A DNA stretch of 64,000 bases from Nitrososphaerales archaeon (GTDB taxonomy: Archaea; Thermoproteota; Nitrososphaeria; Nitrososphaerales; Gagatemarchaeaceae), in contig JASHOZ010000053.1 of assembly GCA_030038395.1 (NCBI GenBank), forward strand, positions 1-64,000. The letters are read 5' to 3'. Under the pieces are notes generated by a model, which made no database searches, was not told the DNA's origin, and saw only the letters and a list, made by a program, of their open reading frames with translations. The position numbers and the translations under genes are program-made. This document shows positions 8,307 through 16,911 of the stretch, piece by piece (within the stretch, counting starts at the first letter, position 1; each line of letters opens with the position of its first letter).

Positions 8307-8836
8307 CCGCGCCACACGGTCTCTTCCTTCCTGGCCCTCTTGTTCGCCGCCCTTGAGAGGTTGAAGAGCAACGAAGACAGGCGATTGAAGAATGGGAGGA
8401 GTTCCGGGTTGACCCTCTCGCGCTTCGAGGCGGTCACGAGCCTCCTCTCTGCCCTCCTGCAGACCGCCCTGCTGAGCTGCAGGTACGCGCCGAGAGGAGA
8501 CCCTCCCGGGAGAATGAAATTGCCGAGCGACGGGAGGTGCCTCCCCAGTTCGTCCGTCATCTCTTCAAGCCTGAGGGTGTCGTCAGTGGTTATGCGGGGC
8601 ACCGTCTGGCTTGAGTCGAGTTCCGTGGCGCAGTCAGCGCCCGCCTTGAAGAGAAGCTCTTGGACGCGTCTGAGTGAAGCAGTCGTCGCCCCGTCCTTCG
8701 AGACGGAGATGGCGACGCCAATCAGACTGTTCAGCTCATCTATCGAGCCATAGGCTTCGACCCGCGGGGAGTCCTTGGCGACCCGCCTAGGCCCGTAAAG
8801 AGAGGTCTCGCCCCTGTCGCCTCTTCGTGTGTACAC
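8303..8836 (-). CDS. pduO: ATP:cob(I)alamin adenosyltransferase, PduO type
   Basis: Transfers adenosyl from ATP to cob(I)alamin, making coenzyme B12. The 177-residue protein begins YTRRGDRGETSLYGPRR, the PduO ATP-binding N-terminus (T-R-x-G-D-x-G-x-T), and has VEAYGSIDELNS. The later segment FILPGGSPLGAYLQLSRAVCRRAERR is the conserved five-helix-bundle signature. The GTG start is about 26 bases from TTATAA at 8860-8865, so leaderless. A MeaB-type GTPase at the far end of the window suggests a B12-dependent methylmalonyl-CoA mutase elsewhere in the genome. Confidence 0.93.
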   Translation of the reverse strand: MYTRRGDRGETSLYGPRRVAKDSPRVEAYGSIDELNSLIGVAISVSKDGATTASLRRVQELLFKAGADCATELDSSQTVPRITTDDTLRLEEMTDELGRHLPSLGNFILPGGSPLGAYLQLSRAVCRRAERRLVTASKRERVNPELLPFFNRLSSLLFNLSRAANKRARKEETVWRG

Positions 8837-8975
8837 GGACTTCCGGATTTATTCGAGAATTATAAACAATATTAGACGATGGGTCGCATCTTTTCCAGTC
8901 GGGAGTAATTTATGGGCCCCGTGCGAGAAGACAGAGGCGAACTGAGAGACGTCGTTCGATTTCAAACAGAGACAC

Positions 8976-9365
8976 CTGTTCACCCCACAGGAGGCGTCAA
9001 GGCTCCTCCCCGACATCAAGCCGAAGCTGAAAGAGCTCACCGACAAGAGGAAGGTCGCGGATGCCCTGAAGACGGAACTCGACCGCTACATACTTCTGGG
9101 CTTCGGGCCGTCCGAGCTTGCCGAGAAGGCGGCGCAGCTCGACGCACTCCGCGAGAACATGGGGTGGCGAGTCGAAGAGATTGAGGACATGGGGGTCAAG
9201 GTGAAAGACCTGGCGCACGGGCTAGTCGATTTCCCCGCCGAGCGCTTCGGCAGAGAGGTACTCCTATGCTGGATGTACGGAGAGCCGGAGGTCGCCTACT
9301 GGCACGAGCTGCAAGAAGGCTATCCGGGGCGCAAGGCCGTCAAGATGCAGCTCATACAGCCCTAG
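8976..9365 (+). CDS. DUF2203 family protein; start codon unresolved (possible CTG)
   Basis: The frame encodes FTPQEASRLLPDIK near its start and KDLAHGLVDFPAERFGREVLLCWMYGEPEVAYWHE near its end, which match DUF2203 (function unknown) over its normal length of about 130 residues. No ATG, GTG or TTG occurs in frame between the upstream stop at 8943 and the ATG at 9159, and the latter would remove half the domain. I provisionally place the start at the CTG at 8976. A TATA-like AATTTATG at 8907-8914 lies upstream. The alternative is an indel in the 5' part. Confidence 0.7.
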   Translation: MFTPQEASRLLPDIKPKLKELTDKRKVADALKTELDRYILLGFGPSELAEKAAQLDALRENMGWRVEEIEDMGVKVKDLAHGLVDFPAERFGREVLLCWMYGEPEVAYWHELQEGYPGRKAVKMQLIQP

Positions 9366-10207
9366 TCCGACAGGAGCCGCTCTGCGTTCCTCCTTAGAAG
9401 TCTCTCGACCACGGCCGCCTTGAGCTTGGGCCTGAGTGAACGGTCGAAGTCCGCCATCCACTCGGTCTGACGGAGCATCGGATAGTCTGTCCCGAAGAGG
9501 AACCTCTCCTGCAGGATGCCGTTGAGGTATGGGATTATCCCCGGGGGGAGGTACCTCGGCCTCCAGCCGGAGACATCGATGAAGACGTTCGGGTTCCGCA
9601 AAGCCACCGCCAGAGTCACATCTGCCCAAGGCCAGCCGAAGTGGGCCATCACGACCTTCAGGTCCGGGTAGCGCTGGCACACCTCGTCCAGGAACTCAGG
9701 CTTGCTGTACTTCACGTCGCAGTCGCCGAGCCCCGTCGTCCCCGTGTGAAAGAGAATGGGAACCCCCCGTTCCTGGCAGAACTCGTAGATCCTCCCCATC
9801 TTTCGCTCGTCGTTCGGATAAACGGAGTTCGCGCTGCTGTGAATCTTCAAGCCTCTGCACCCGAGTTCCTTCACCGCCCGCCGGAGCTCCCTCAGGGCGT
9901 CCGGGCCAGCGTTCGGGTCAATCCCCGCGAAGGCGATGAGCCTGTCGTGCGACGCGCCCGCGATGGACGCGACATCGTCGTTCTTCAGCGTGTAGTTGCT
10001 GAACTTCGGGTTTGGGGTGGCGTGCGTATCCTGCCCCAATATCACCGCCTTCGCTACCCCGCACTCGTCCATCTCCTCGATGAGCTGCGCGGTCGAAGTG
10101 GGGAGCGTCTCAACGCCGAGCTTGAAGAAGCCGCACGCCTTCATGATTGGGCCGTTCCTCTTCATGAAGGACCGGGTCCATGGGTGGACGTGGATGTCGA
10201 AAGACAC
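9362..10207 (-). CDS. Amidohydrolase-2 (metal-dependent TIM-barrel hydrolase/decarboxylase family)
   Basis: A 281-residue protein starting FDIHVHPWTR, whose H-x-H is the first metal-binding motif of amidohydrolase-related enzymes. Later motifs are GLKIHSS, a histidine in PILFHTGTTG, a histidine in VMAHFGWPW and an aspartate in FGTDYPM, as in the ACMSD/gamma-resorcylate decarboxylase branch. Members either hydrolyse C-N bonds or decarboxylate aromatic acids without cofactor. In a genome with an aromatic-degradation island a decarboxylase is plausible, but the substrate cannot be assigned. Its end overlaps the DUF2203 stop by four bases, convergently. Confidence 0.85.
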   Translation of the reverse strand: MSFDIHVHPWTRSFMKRNGPIMKACGFFKLGVETLPTSTAQLIEEMDECGVAKAVILGQDTHATPNPKFSNYTLKNDDVASIAGASHDRLIAFAGIDPNAGPDALRELRRAVKELGCRGLKIHSSANSVYPNDERKMGRIYEFCQERGVPILFHTGTTGLGDCDVKYSKPEFLDEVCQRYPDLKVVMAHFGWPWADVTLAVALRNPNVFIDVSGWRPRYLPPGIIPYLNGILQERFLFGTDYPMLRQTEWMADFDRSLRPKLKAAVVERLLRRNAERLLSD

Positions 10208-10299
10208 GGATGCGGAGCATCGCAGAATCCTCCTTAAGCGTTCTCGAATTCGGACTGAGGCTGGCTACCGGAGAGGGCGGCCTGGACTCCAGCGCGGTC

Positions 10300-11241
10300 T
10301 TAGATCCCTAGGCCTTCTCTGAGGCCCTTGTACCTGTTCCTGATCGTTACCTCGGTGACTCCCGCTGCTTCCGCGACGTCCTTCTGCGTCTTCTCGGTCC
10401 CCTCCAGGGTGCACGCGACGTAGAGAGCGGACGCCGCGAGTCCCATGGGGTCCTTGCCTGCGGATATTCCCACCTGTCTTGCGCGGAGAAGTATCTCCCG
10501 CGCTCTGCGCTGGGTCGACTCTGGCATCTTCGCCCTGGACGCTATCATCGAGACGCACCTCCCTGCGTCGGTCACGGGCATGCGGAAGTCCATCTCCTTG
10601 TGGAGGAGCCTGTAGGACCTGGCGAGGTCCTTCTTCTTCACGTTGCTGACGGCGGCCACGTCCTTGAGCGTCCTGGGCACCTGCGCGTCCCTGCATGCGG
10701 CATACAGGGAGGCTGCGATGATGGCTGTGATCGACCTCCCTCGAACTAGGTTCCGCTCGAGGGCCTTCCGATAGAAGTAAGCCGCCTTCTCCGTGACGGC
10801 CTCGGAGACGGTGAGCTTGTCTGAGAACCTTCTCAGCTCCCCGAAGGCCTGACGCAGGTTCCTGTCCGCCGACTCGTGCGCCTGGCTCCGCCTGTCCCAA
10901 GTCCTCAGTCTTTCGACCGTGGACTTCATCGAACCGGACAGCGACCTGCCCGACGCGTCCTTGTTGGCACCGCCTATCATGGTCGCCAGCCCCATGTCGT
11001 GTATCGCGATGGACGTGGGCGAGCCGCTCCTGCTTCTGTCGCCCTTCTCGTCGCCTGAGAATGACCTCCACTCGGGGCCTGTGTCCATTATCTTCTCCTT
11101 CACGACCAGGCCGCAGTCGCTGCAGTACAGCTCGGAGCCGGTCCCGTCGATGACCATCCGGCTCTTCCCGCACCTTGGGCACCTGTCGGAGCTCCTCTCC
11201 TGCTTCAGGAGTCGCGAAAAGTTTGTGTCTTTTGACATCAT
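10300..11241 (-). CDS. tfb: Transcription initiation factor IIB (TFB)
   Basis: Archaeal general transcription factor that binds TBP, the BRE element and RNA polymerase. The N-terminal zinc ribbon has CPRCG and CSDCG. Then comes the B-reader/linker (TGPEWRSFSG) and two cyclin-fold repeats. The C-terminal helix-turn-helix (KTQKDVAEAAGVTEVTIRNRYK) contacts BRE. At 313 residues the length is normal. A strong TATA box lies at 11291-11303, giving a leader of about 25 bases. The first repeat looks divergent (few BRE/TBP-contact features visible), so it could be one of several TFB paralogues. Confidence 0.95.
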   Translation of the reverse strand: MMSKDTNFSRLLKQERSSDRCPRCGKSRMVIDGTGSELYCSDCGLVVKEKIMDTGPEWRSFSGDEKGDRSRSGSPTSIAIHDMGLATMIGGANKDASGRSLSGSMKSTVERLRTWDRRSQAHESADRNLRQAFGELRRFSDKLTVSEAVTEKAAYFYRKALERNLVRGRSITAIIAASLYAACRDAQVPRTLKDVAAVSNVKKKDLARSYRLLHKEMDFRMPVTDAGRCVSMIASRAKMPESTQRRAREILLRARQVGISAGKDPMGLAASALYVACTLEGTEKTQKDVAEAAGVTEVTIRNRYKGLREGLGI

Positions 11242-11290
11242 GCTACTTCAACCGAGAATCCGAGGAATTCTCAAGTCCCTTCGCTACGTC

Positions 11291-11303
11291 CCTATATATA
11301 AAA
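11291..11303 (-). promoter_or_regulatory. TATA box of the TFB gene
   Basis: On the minus strand the sequence reads TTTATATATAGG, an almost ideal archaeal TATA box and among the strongest in the window. It is centred about 55 bases before the TFB ATG, predicting a transcript with a short leader rather than a leaderless one. Confidence 0.7.
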
Positions 11304-11598
11304 CGAATGCCTCCGATAACCCCCGGGGGTCGTACCGGCGCGGCTCGCTTCGTCGCCCCTTGAACTGGCGCATCAGAACGACGCAAGAAGCCGGCGAGCG
11401 GGGAGGCGGGAGCCGCTCCACCCCTCAACTTGACGACCACCTCGCGGAGGCCGCGCAGACGCCGTCGGGGGGCAGAGTCCGTCTGCCTCCGGAAGCGGAT
11501 CGCCGCGCCCGACTGCCGCGTCGTTTGTGACTGTCACGCGCCCCTCGCTCCTGGCTCTTGCCGGGCTCCGTCTCCCCTCCGGTCCGCTCTCCGAGCGG
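11304..11598. other. Intergenic stretch with no gene recognised
   Basis: About 295 bases of very GC-rich sequence between the TFB promoter and the next gene. Open frames crossing it (for example an 88-codon minus-strand frame) are low-complexity in Ser, Arg and Pro with no family resemblance, so I do not call them. I looked for tRNA, RNase P RNA and SRP RNA motifs on both strands and saw none that convinced me. A structured RNA remains possible. Confidence 0.4.
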
Positions 11599-12117
11599 CT
11601 ACTCTGTCTGTCGCTTGCGCCCGGGTCTGGGGTCGGCACCCCGCACCCCCAGCGTCTTGAGCATGCGCGTGAATTCTTCTTCCGTGACCCACTCCACCCT
11701 CAGATACTCGACCAGCTCCTCGTCCTTGAGCCCGAGCCGCCTCGCCTCCCCGACGACTAGGTTGTACGCCTCGATTTCCGTTGGCCTGTCTACGTACGCG
11801 TATTTCCTGTCCCAGAGCTCCTTGCCTTCGGAACGCTGCCGGACGTGCACGAGCTCATGGACCACGTCGAGGTAGAGGTAGATGTCGGAGCCTTCCTTGA
11901 GGTACTTTGCGCTCACCATCACGGAACCCACCTCGTCGTTGATCCTCATGTACCCGCGACCGTTCTCGACCTCTACCAGCAGCGCTGAGAGGATGCTGTC
12001 AGTGTCGTTCCCGAATATGGACCGCACGGCCTCCACCCTCTCGAACCCCACGAACACCTCTTTGAACGGCTTAGCGCCCAAAGGCGACTTCCTGTTGATC
12101 CCTACGGTGAGTTCCAC
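11599..12117 (-). CDS. Predicted zincin-type protein (HExxH), function unknown
   Basis: A 172-residue protein with a helix containing HELVHVRQ, the HExxH zinc-binding signature of metallopeptidases, near residue 88. A glutamate-bearing segment downstream (VDRPTEIEAYNLV) could give the third ligand, as in minimal gluzincin-like domains. There is no signal peptide, so it should be cytosolic. The family resembles short archaeal hypothetical zincins. It could be a peptidase or an inactive zinc protein; I cannot name a substrate. It sits 3' of the GNAT gene at 12119 with only one base between them, so the two are probably co-transcribed with cysS. Confidence 0.7.
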   Translation of the reverse strand: MELTVGINRKSPLGAKPFKEVFVGFERVEAVRSIFGNDTDSILSALLVEVENGRGYMRINDEVGSVMVSAKYLKEGSDIYLYLDVVHELVHVRQRSEGKELWDRKYAYVDRPTEIEAYNLVVGEARRLGLKDEELVEYLRVEWVTEEEFTRMLKTLGVRGADPRPGRKRQTE

Positions 12118-12118
12118 T

Positions 12119-12886
12119 TCAGATCCCCGCTCCAGTTGAGCCCGCCGCTGGCGGCCCCTTCATCAGGAGCTTGGTGTAGGAGGGCCTGAACCCGCCCCTC
12201 GCATAGAAACCGTTGACTCCGTCCGACAGTATCGTCTGAAGGAACAGCGTGCGCCCCTCAGAAGACGCGATGGCCCCCGCGCGGGTGAGAAGCGCGCCGG
12301 CGACCCCGGCCCCCCGAAAGCCCTGGACCGTCCCGACGCAGTAGACACCTAACAGGCCAGGGGTCCGGTAGGCGGCCAGCACCCCCGCGCTCGCACGTCC
12401 TCTCACTCCGACCAGCAGCGTCACGGCGGGGTCCCCTCGCGCGAGAGAAATGATGCGCTCGACCCTCCCGGCAGCGCTAGCGTCCCCGTAGAACGAAAGT
12501 GAGTACGCATTCGCCCACTCGACAGGCTCGACCATCTCCCCTGCGACGAGCTCCAGTCCGTCGGCAACCCGGAAGGCGAGCCGGTCCGAACGCATGACCG
12601 TCATCCTGTCGAACACGACGTACCCCCTCCTCTCGAGCGCGGCTGCAACCGAGGCGCACGCCTCCGGGACTGTCAGGTACGTGTCTTTCCCCGCGGCCGC
12701 AAGTGCCGCCTCGGCCGCGGTCGCCTCGGCCCGGCCGCCAGCGCAGTCGACGAGCGCTCCCCTGTTGAAGAAGTACTCGCCGAATGCCTTCGAGGTCACG
12801 ACGTAGGAACTGGCCCCCGTCCATCTTACATCCGCCCAAAGGGACCACCATCGCGCCTCATTGAGCTCGAAGGCCCTATGGCTCAA
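12119..12886 (-). CDS. GNAT-family N-acetyltransferase (C-terminal GNAT domain)
   Basis: A 255-residue protein. The acetyl-CoA-binding motif lies in the C-terminal half: VYCVGTVQGFRGAGVAGALL (R-x-x-G-x-x), followed by ILSDGVNGFYARGGFR, the usual N-x-F-Y-x-x-x-G-F ending. The N-terminal half is unrelated to anything I recognise and alanine-rich. Its start overlaps the end of cysS by 11 bases, so it is translated from the same transcript. A role in modifying amino acids, tRNA or a protein is possible but not shown. Confidence 0.75.
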   Translation of the reverse strand: MSHRAFELNEARWWSLWADVRWTGASSYVVTSKAFGEYFFNRGALVDCAGGRAEATAAEAALAAAGKDTYLTVPEACASVAAALERRGYVVFDRMTVMRSDRLAFRVADGLELVAGEMVEPVEWANAYSLSFYGDASAAGRVERIISLARGDPAVTLLVGVRGRASAGVLAAYRTPGLLGVYCVGTVQGFRGAGVAGALLTRAGAIASSEGRTLFLQTILSDGVNGFYARGGFRPSYTKLLMKGPPAAGSTGAGI

Positions 12887-14078
12887 GTCCCAAGTCTACC
12901 CCGAGAATCCCGCTAGCCTCTCTGACTGTCGCGAGCGTTCGCCGCCCCTTCTCTTGGTTGCCGGCCGCGGCCGCCGAAGAGAGGCGTTTCTCCAGCAGGC
13001 CGAGAGCGAGAGGAGTGTTCAGGTCGTCGTCCATCGCCGCGCGGAAGAGGTCCATCGTAGCCCCATCGCCCCCGCCTTCGGCGATGCCGCACTTTCGACG
13101 CGCCCTCTCGGCGAGGGTCTTCATACGCGAGTGGCGGGCTGCTCCTTCACGTAGTCCGCTCAGGTCCATGTCCTTCCTGTAGTGGACGCCGAGGAGATAC
13201 ACCCTGATCTGGTCCGAGGTGTAATCCTCCAAGGCGCTGCCGACTGTGAGGACGTTCCCTCTCGACTTCGACATCTTCTCCCCCTTCATGTTGAGGAGCC
13301 GTGTGTGAATCCAGTAGCGCACGAGAGGACTCCGCCCAGTGAGCGACTCGGCCTCCGCGATCTCCGCCTCGTGATGCGGATAGATGAGCTCGTATGCGCC
13401 GCCGTGGATGTCGTACTGCGGGCCGAGGAGTTTGGACGTCACGGCGACGTCCTGAATGTGCCATCCTGGCGCCCCGATCCCCCACGGACTCTGCCACTTC
13501 CCTTCGACGAGTGCCTCTGGGCGCCACAGGGCGAAGTCCGCTAGGTTTCTCTTCCTCAAAGAGAGTTCTAGCGGCCTGAGCGAGAGCTCGTCAGGGCTCA
13601 GGTGGGACAGCCTGCCGAAGCGGGGGAAGCTTGAAACGTCGAAGTAGACCCACGGCCCCTCCACGTAGGCGTGTCCCTTCTCCAGTAGGAGGGAGACCTG
13701 GTCGATCATTGTATCGACGTACGCCGAGACGGGGACAATCTCGCAGGCAGAGTCGGCCTTCAGTCGCCGCATGTCTTCCATGAAGAGCCTCGCATGCTCC
13801 TCCGCGAACGACATCGGGGACCTCGCGTCGAGGCGAGCGGCCTCTGTTATCGTCTCGTCGATGTCAGTTATGTTGAGGACGTACTTGACGCGGTATCCAA
13901 GGGACTTCAGATACCTGGCCAGCACGTCGTAGAAGACGTAGGTACGAGCGTGCCCGAGGTGCATGGCGCCCTGCACCGTCGGACCGCATACGAACATCCT
14001 CACCTCCCCGCCGAGAAGTGGCTTGAAGCGCTCCTTCCTCCTGGAGAGCGTGTTGAAGACGCGAAGCCCGTCCTGCAA
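12876..14078 (-). CDS. cysS: Cysteinyl-tRNA synthetase
   Basis: Class I aminoacyl-tRNA synthetase charging tRNA-Cys. The HIGH-type motif is HLGH (residues 40-43), the first zinc ligand C31 is in FVCGPTVQ, and the KMSKS loop is GEKMSKSRGN. The metal-site helix has DIHGG and PHHEAEIAEAE. The segment equivalent to the usual GWHIECS reads GWHIQDVAV, so the second zinc ligand, normally cysteine, is aspartate. The protein is about 400 residues, shorter than the bacterial 460, because the C-terminal tRNA-binding part is reduced. The TTG start lies about 30 bases from a minus-strand TATA-like TAATACCTTA. Confidence 0.95.
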   Translation of the reverse strand: MQDGLRVFNTLSRRKERFKPLLGGEVRMFVCGPTVQGAMHLGHARTYVFYDVLARYLKSLGYRVKYVLNITDIDETITEAARLDARSPMSFAEEHARLFMEDMRRLKADSACEIVPVSAYVDTMIDQVSLLLEKGHAYVEGPWVYFDVSSFPRFGRLSHLSPDELSLRPLELSLRKRNLADFALWRPEALVEGKWQSPWGIGAPGWHIQDVAVTSKLLGPQYDIHGGAYELIYPHHEAEIAEAESLTGRSPLVRYWIHTRLLNMKGEKMSKSRGNVLTVGSALEDYTSDQIRVYLLGVHYRKDMDLSGLREGAARHSRMKTLAERARRKCGIAEGGGDGATMDLFRAAMDDDLNTPLALGLLEKRLSSAAAAGNQEKGRRTLATVREASGILGVDLGLEP

Positions 14079-14145
14079 GAGACGTTCCTTCGCGAGCGGG
14101 CGTAAGGTATTAGACTTTTTGAGAGGAGACGACAGAGGGGAGTCG

Positions 14146-14439
14146 ATGGCGGAGTTCTACGAGAAGCAGGTGAAGTCCTTCGCCGCTCTCCGCGCCGAGT
14201 TCGCCCGCCTCGACTCCGACTCGGGGGTCAGGCTCGCAGGGGAATACGGCGGGTCCCCTTGTTTCGCGTTCGTGACTAGATTCCAGGAGAGCTACACGGT
14301 CATGATCTACGAAAGGAGGCGCAACAAGATACCAGACGGGGGGAGGCTGCTGCTGGCCAAGGACTTCACGTCACTTCCGCGACTTGAGGAACTCCTCAGA
14401 AGGATTGCGGGCGGGCGGGTCGACGCGCATGTGTACTGA
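14146..14439 (+). CDS. Hypothetical protein, 97 residues
   Basis: Not recognised. A small soluble protein, charged and without signal peptide or membrane segment. One region (SPCFAFVTRFQESYTVMIYERR) could form paired beta strands and the C-terminus is helical (LPRLEELLRRIAGG). I chose the ATG at 14146, about 30 bases from the T-rich TTAGACTTTTT patch. An in-frame start at 13963 would overlap the divergent cysS. It stops at the base where an alternative frame of the next gene could begin, so it may be co-transcribed with the M29-like gene, although that gene has its own TATA-like box. Confidence 0.6.
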   Translation: MAEFYEKQVKSFAALRAEFARLDSDSGVRLAGEYGGSPCFAFVTRFQESYTVMIYERRRNKIPDGGRLLLAKDFTSLPRLEELLRRIAGGRVDAHVY

Positions 14440-14495
14440 TGCGCCTGGCGGATGAGCGGTCGCACTTTAAGAAGGGCAGGGGCGGCGCCACGGCC

Positions 14496-15554
14496 ATGGC
14501 CCCAAGCGCCACGTTAAACGACAAGGTCGCTAAGAAGGTGCTGACTGAGACATTGGCGGTGAAGAAGGGGGAGGCCGTGACGGTCGAGGTGTGGAACAAT
14601 GGGCTTGACTTCGCGAGGTCGGTCGTCTCGGAGGCGAGGTCGATGGGGTGCACTGCTCTCACGGTCATCGAGGACGAGTCGGCATACATCGACTCTCTGT
14701 CGAAGTCCCCAAAGGAGGTGATAGGAGCGATGGGGCGGAACGAGCTCGGCCTGCTCGAACGGACGGACGCTTATGTGTTCGTCCCCGGACCACTCCTTGG
14801 CGCGTATCAGAGAAAAGTTCAGCCCAAACTCGTCTCCGAGTCGCTTCGGTACAACGAGTCGTGGTATCAGGCCGCGAACAAGGCGAGGATCAGGGGAGCG
14901 AGGCTCACATTCGGCTACGTCGGCGAAGACATGGCGAGGGAACTGGGGCGAACCGTCGGGGAGGTCGTCGAGAAGCAGCTGAGAGCCGCCTTGGTCGACT
15001 ATACGGCGATATCGAGATCAGGAGAAAGCGTAGCCGGCCACCTCAGGGAAGGAGCGCATGCATCACTGGAGGCCGGAGAGTCGGACCTCAGTTTCACGCT
15101 GAAGGGCGAACCGTCGGTTGAGAACGGGGTCGTGAGCAGGGCGGACGTGGACGCCGGTGAGAACATGGCCTATGTCCCTCCAGGTTTCGTGACGGCAGAG
15201 ATTGAGCCGTCCTCTGCGTCAGGGAGCGTCGAGATCGGCAGAACGATGACGAGGCTGGGTCTCGTAGAGGACGCGACGCTTGAGTTCAGGGATGGGGTAT
15301 TGGCCAAGTGGAGCAGCGTGGCGAGCAGGAAGAAGCTCGAAGAGCTTGTGCGCGGGACGCCTCAGGAGAGGAGGCGAATGACGCTGATGAACGTCGGTTT
15401 GAACCAGAAGATGGGATACCTATACGGTCAGGACAGGATGGTCGCAGGGGCGGTGACCCTGGGGGGCTTCGGGCTACTGGGCGTGGTCCGCAATGCGAAG
15501 CTTACAGTTTCCGGCAGGGGTGTGGTAGACCGCGGCCGTCTTCAGTCCTCGTGA
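14496..15554 (+). CDS. Aminopeptidase-T-like (M29-related) protein
   Basis: About 352 residues resembling archaeal leucyl aminopeptidase (aminopeptidase T) homologues: the N-terminal TLAVKKGEAVTVEVWN is the typical opening of that group. The ATG at 14496 is favoured because an A/T box (CTTTAAGA, 14464-14471) lies about 28 bases upstream; the in-frame ATG at 14439 would overlap the preceding gene. The M29 metal-binding Glu/His/Asp residues are hard to identify here: GYLYGQDRMVAGAVTLGGFG occupies the region where a His-rich site is expected. It may therefore be a non-peptidase relative. No neighbour gives functional context. Confidence 0.65.
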   Translation: MAPSATLNDKVAKKVLTETLAVKKGEAVTVEVWNNGLDFARSVVSEARSMGCTALTVIEDESAYIDSLSKSPKEVIGAMGRNELGLLERTDAYVFVPGPLLGAYQRKVQPKLVSESLRYNESWYQAANKARIRGARLTFGYVGEDMARELGRTVGEVVEKQLRAALVDYTAISRSGESVAGHLREGAHASLEAGESDLSFTLKGEPSVENGVVSRADVDAGENMAYVPPGFVTAEIEPSSASGSVEIGRTMTRLGLVEDATLEFRDGVLAKWSSVASRKKLEELVRGTPQERRRMTLMNVGLNQKMGYLYGQDRMVAGAVTLGGFGLLGVVRNAKLTVSGRGVVDRGRLQSS

Positions 15555-15668
15555 CGTTAAGGCGCGTCGCAACGGCCGGCGGGAGAGGAGGGCACCGCCG
15601 CAGAGACACGGGCAGGCCGGAGGATTCAATCCAGTAGCTTTTTCACTTAGAGCTTCTGAAGCCGGCCT

Positions 15669-16145
15669 ATGGGCGCGGACGACAAGATGCTCGAAGAGGG
15701 AGACAGTGCGCCAGACTTCGAGCTCCCCTCGACCTCGGGGAAGTCCGTCAGGCTCAGTTCGCTGCGAGGGAGGAACGTGGTGCTGTACTTCTACCCCGCA
15801 GACGACACGCCAGGGTGCACAGCCGAGGCATGTTCCTTTAGGGACGGCATGCCGAAGTTCGCCGGTGCCGACGCCGTGGTTCTAGGGGTCAGCAAGGACT
15901 CCATCGATTCGCATCGAAGGTTCGTCGGAAAGTACGGACTGAACTTCGACCTCTTGAGCGACGAGGGCCTAAAGGTCCACGAACTCTATGGGACATGGAA
16001 GCTGAAGAACAACTACGGGAAGACCTACTGGGGGACCGAGCGGTCAACCTTCGTCATAGACAAGGCCGGGCGAATAGCGAAGGTGTTTCGGAAGGTACGG
16101 GTGGACGGGCACGAAGCCGAGGTCCTTCAGGCTCTCAAGTCCTAA
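15669..16145 (+). CDS. bcp: Peroxiredoxin, thiol peroxidase of the Bcp/PrxQ type
   Basis: Reduces hydrogen and organic peroxides. At 158 residues it has the thioredoxin-fold opening GDSAPDFELPSTSGKSVRL and the peroxidatic site PADDTPGCTAEACSFRD. The first cysteine is peroxidatic, and the second, five residues on, is the resolving cysteine of the PrxQ class. The sequence YGKTYWGTERSTFVID is typical of the Bcp subgroup. A T-rich TATA-like patch (GCTTTTTCACTTAG) precedes the ATG by about 25-30 bases. A membrane-protein gene follows after two bases and probably shares the transcript. Confidence 0.95.
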   Translation: MGADDKMLEEGDSAPDFELPSTSGKSVRLSSLRGRNVVLYFYPADDTPGCTAEACSFRDGMPKFAGADAVVLGVSKDSIDSHRRFVGKYGLNFDLLSDEGLKVHELYGTWKLKNNYGKTYWGTERSTFVIDKAGRIAKVFRKVRVDGHEAEVLQALKS

Positions 16146-16147
16146 GG

Positions 16148-16873
16148 GTGGCGCGGACGGGGTCGTTCTTCGCAGGGGTCAAGGCCGGGACGCTCGGAGG
16201 GGTCCTCTACATCGGCGGCATAGCGGCCTTCAACGCCGCCCTGCTCTACGCCTTCAAGAGCGAGGCGATCACACTGATTACCGAGAACAACCCCACCATC
16301 TGCCCCAGCCTGAATATGACGAGCACGGAGGCGTGCTTCAGCTCGGTCGTCACGGTCTACCTCCCCTACATCGCATTCATCGGCTTCTTCGTGACCCTCT
16401 TCTTCGCGGGGCTCTTCGGCTGGTCCTACGAGACGTTTCCGGGGAAGACGCCGCTCGGGAAGGGGATGGTCGTGGCGGCGATGGTCGCGCTCGGACTGGT
16501 GCTTGGGGACCTCTACGGCGTGACGATTGGGGGGGAAGCCACGGCGTTGCTAGCCCTCTTCTTCATGGTCTGGACGGGGGTCTTCGGCTTCGTGATGGCG
16601 CGACTGTACACGAGATACACCAGGACCGTGAGGTTCGAGAGCCCCAGCAAGCTCGTAAAGGTGCTCGTCGACGGGAAAGACTTCACCGGTAGGACGAGGA
16701 CGTTCGCCCACACGTCAACCCACGAGATCAGGGCAGAAATGGCCAGCGGCGCTGCGTTCAGGGAGTGGAACGTGAGTGGAGGGGTCACGGTCGAGGACCC
16801 ACGGTCGTTCGAGACGCTTATGGAAGTCAACGGAGACGGCATGCTGCGAGCACAGGGAGTCAGGAAGACCTAA
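16148..16873 (+). CDS. Membrane protein of unknown function, about 241 residues
   Basis: Not recognised. Starts at a GTG directly after the peroxiredoxin stop. It has four hydrophobic segments, roughly residues 10-35, 70-95, 105-130 and 135-155, followed by a soluble C-terminal tail of about 80 residues that is polar and strand-rich (RFESPSKLVKVLVDGKDF). A loop between the first two segments contains two cysteines (NNPTICPS, TEACFSS) that could form a disulfide outside the membrane. The topology suggests a small integral protein with a cytosolic domain. Co-transcription with a peroxiredoxin could indicate a membrane redox link, but this is only contextual. Confidence 0.65.
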   Translation: MARTGSFFAGVKAGTLGGVLYIGGIAAFNAALLYAFKSEAITLITENNPTICPSLNMTSTEACFSSVVTVYLPYIAFIGFFVTLFFAGLFGWSYETFPGKTPLGKGMVVAAMVALGLVLGDLYGVTIGGEATALLALFFMVWTGVFGFVMARLYTRYTRTVRFESPSKLVKVLVDGKDFTGRTRTFAHTSTHEIRAEMASGAAFREWNVSGGVTVEDPRSFETLMEVNGDGMLRAQGVRKT

Positions 16874-16911
16874 GTTAGACGGATGCCGAAATGGAAGTTC
16901 GGTTATGGCCT

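Noticed and set aside
11373-11639. 88-codon frame in the gap after TFB
   Set aside because: Ser/Arg/Pro low complexity, overlaps the zincin gene, no promoter or family match.
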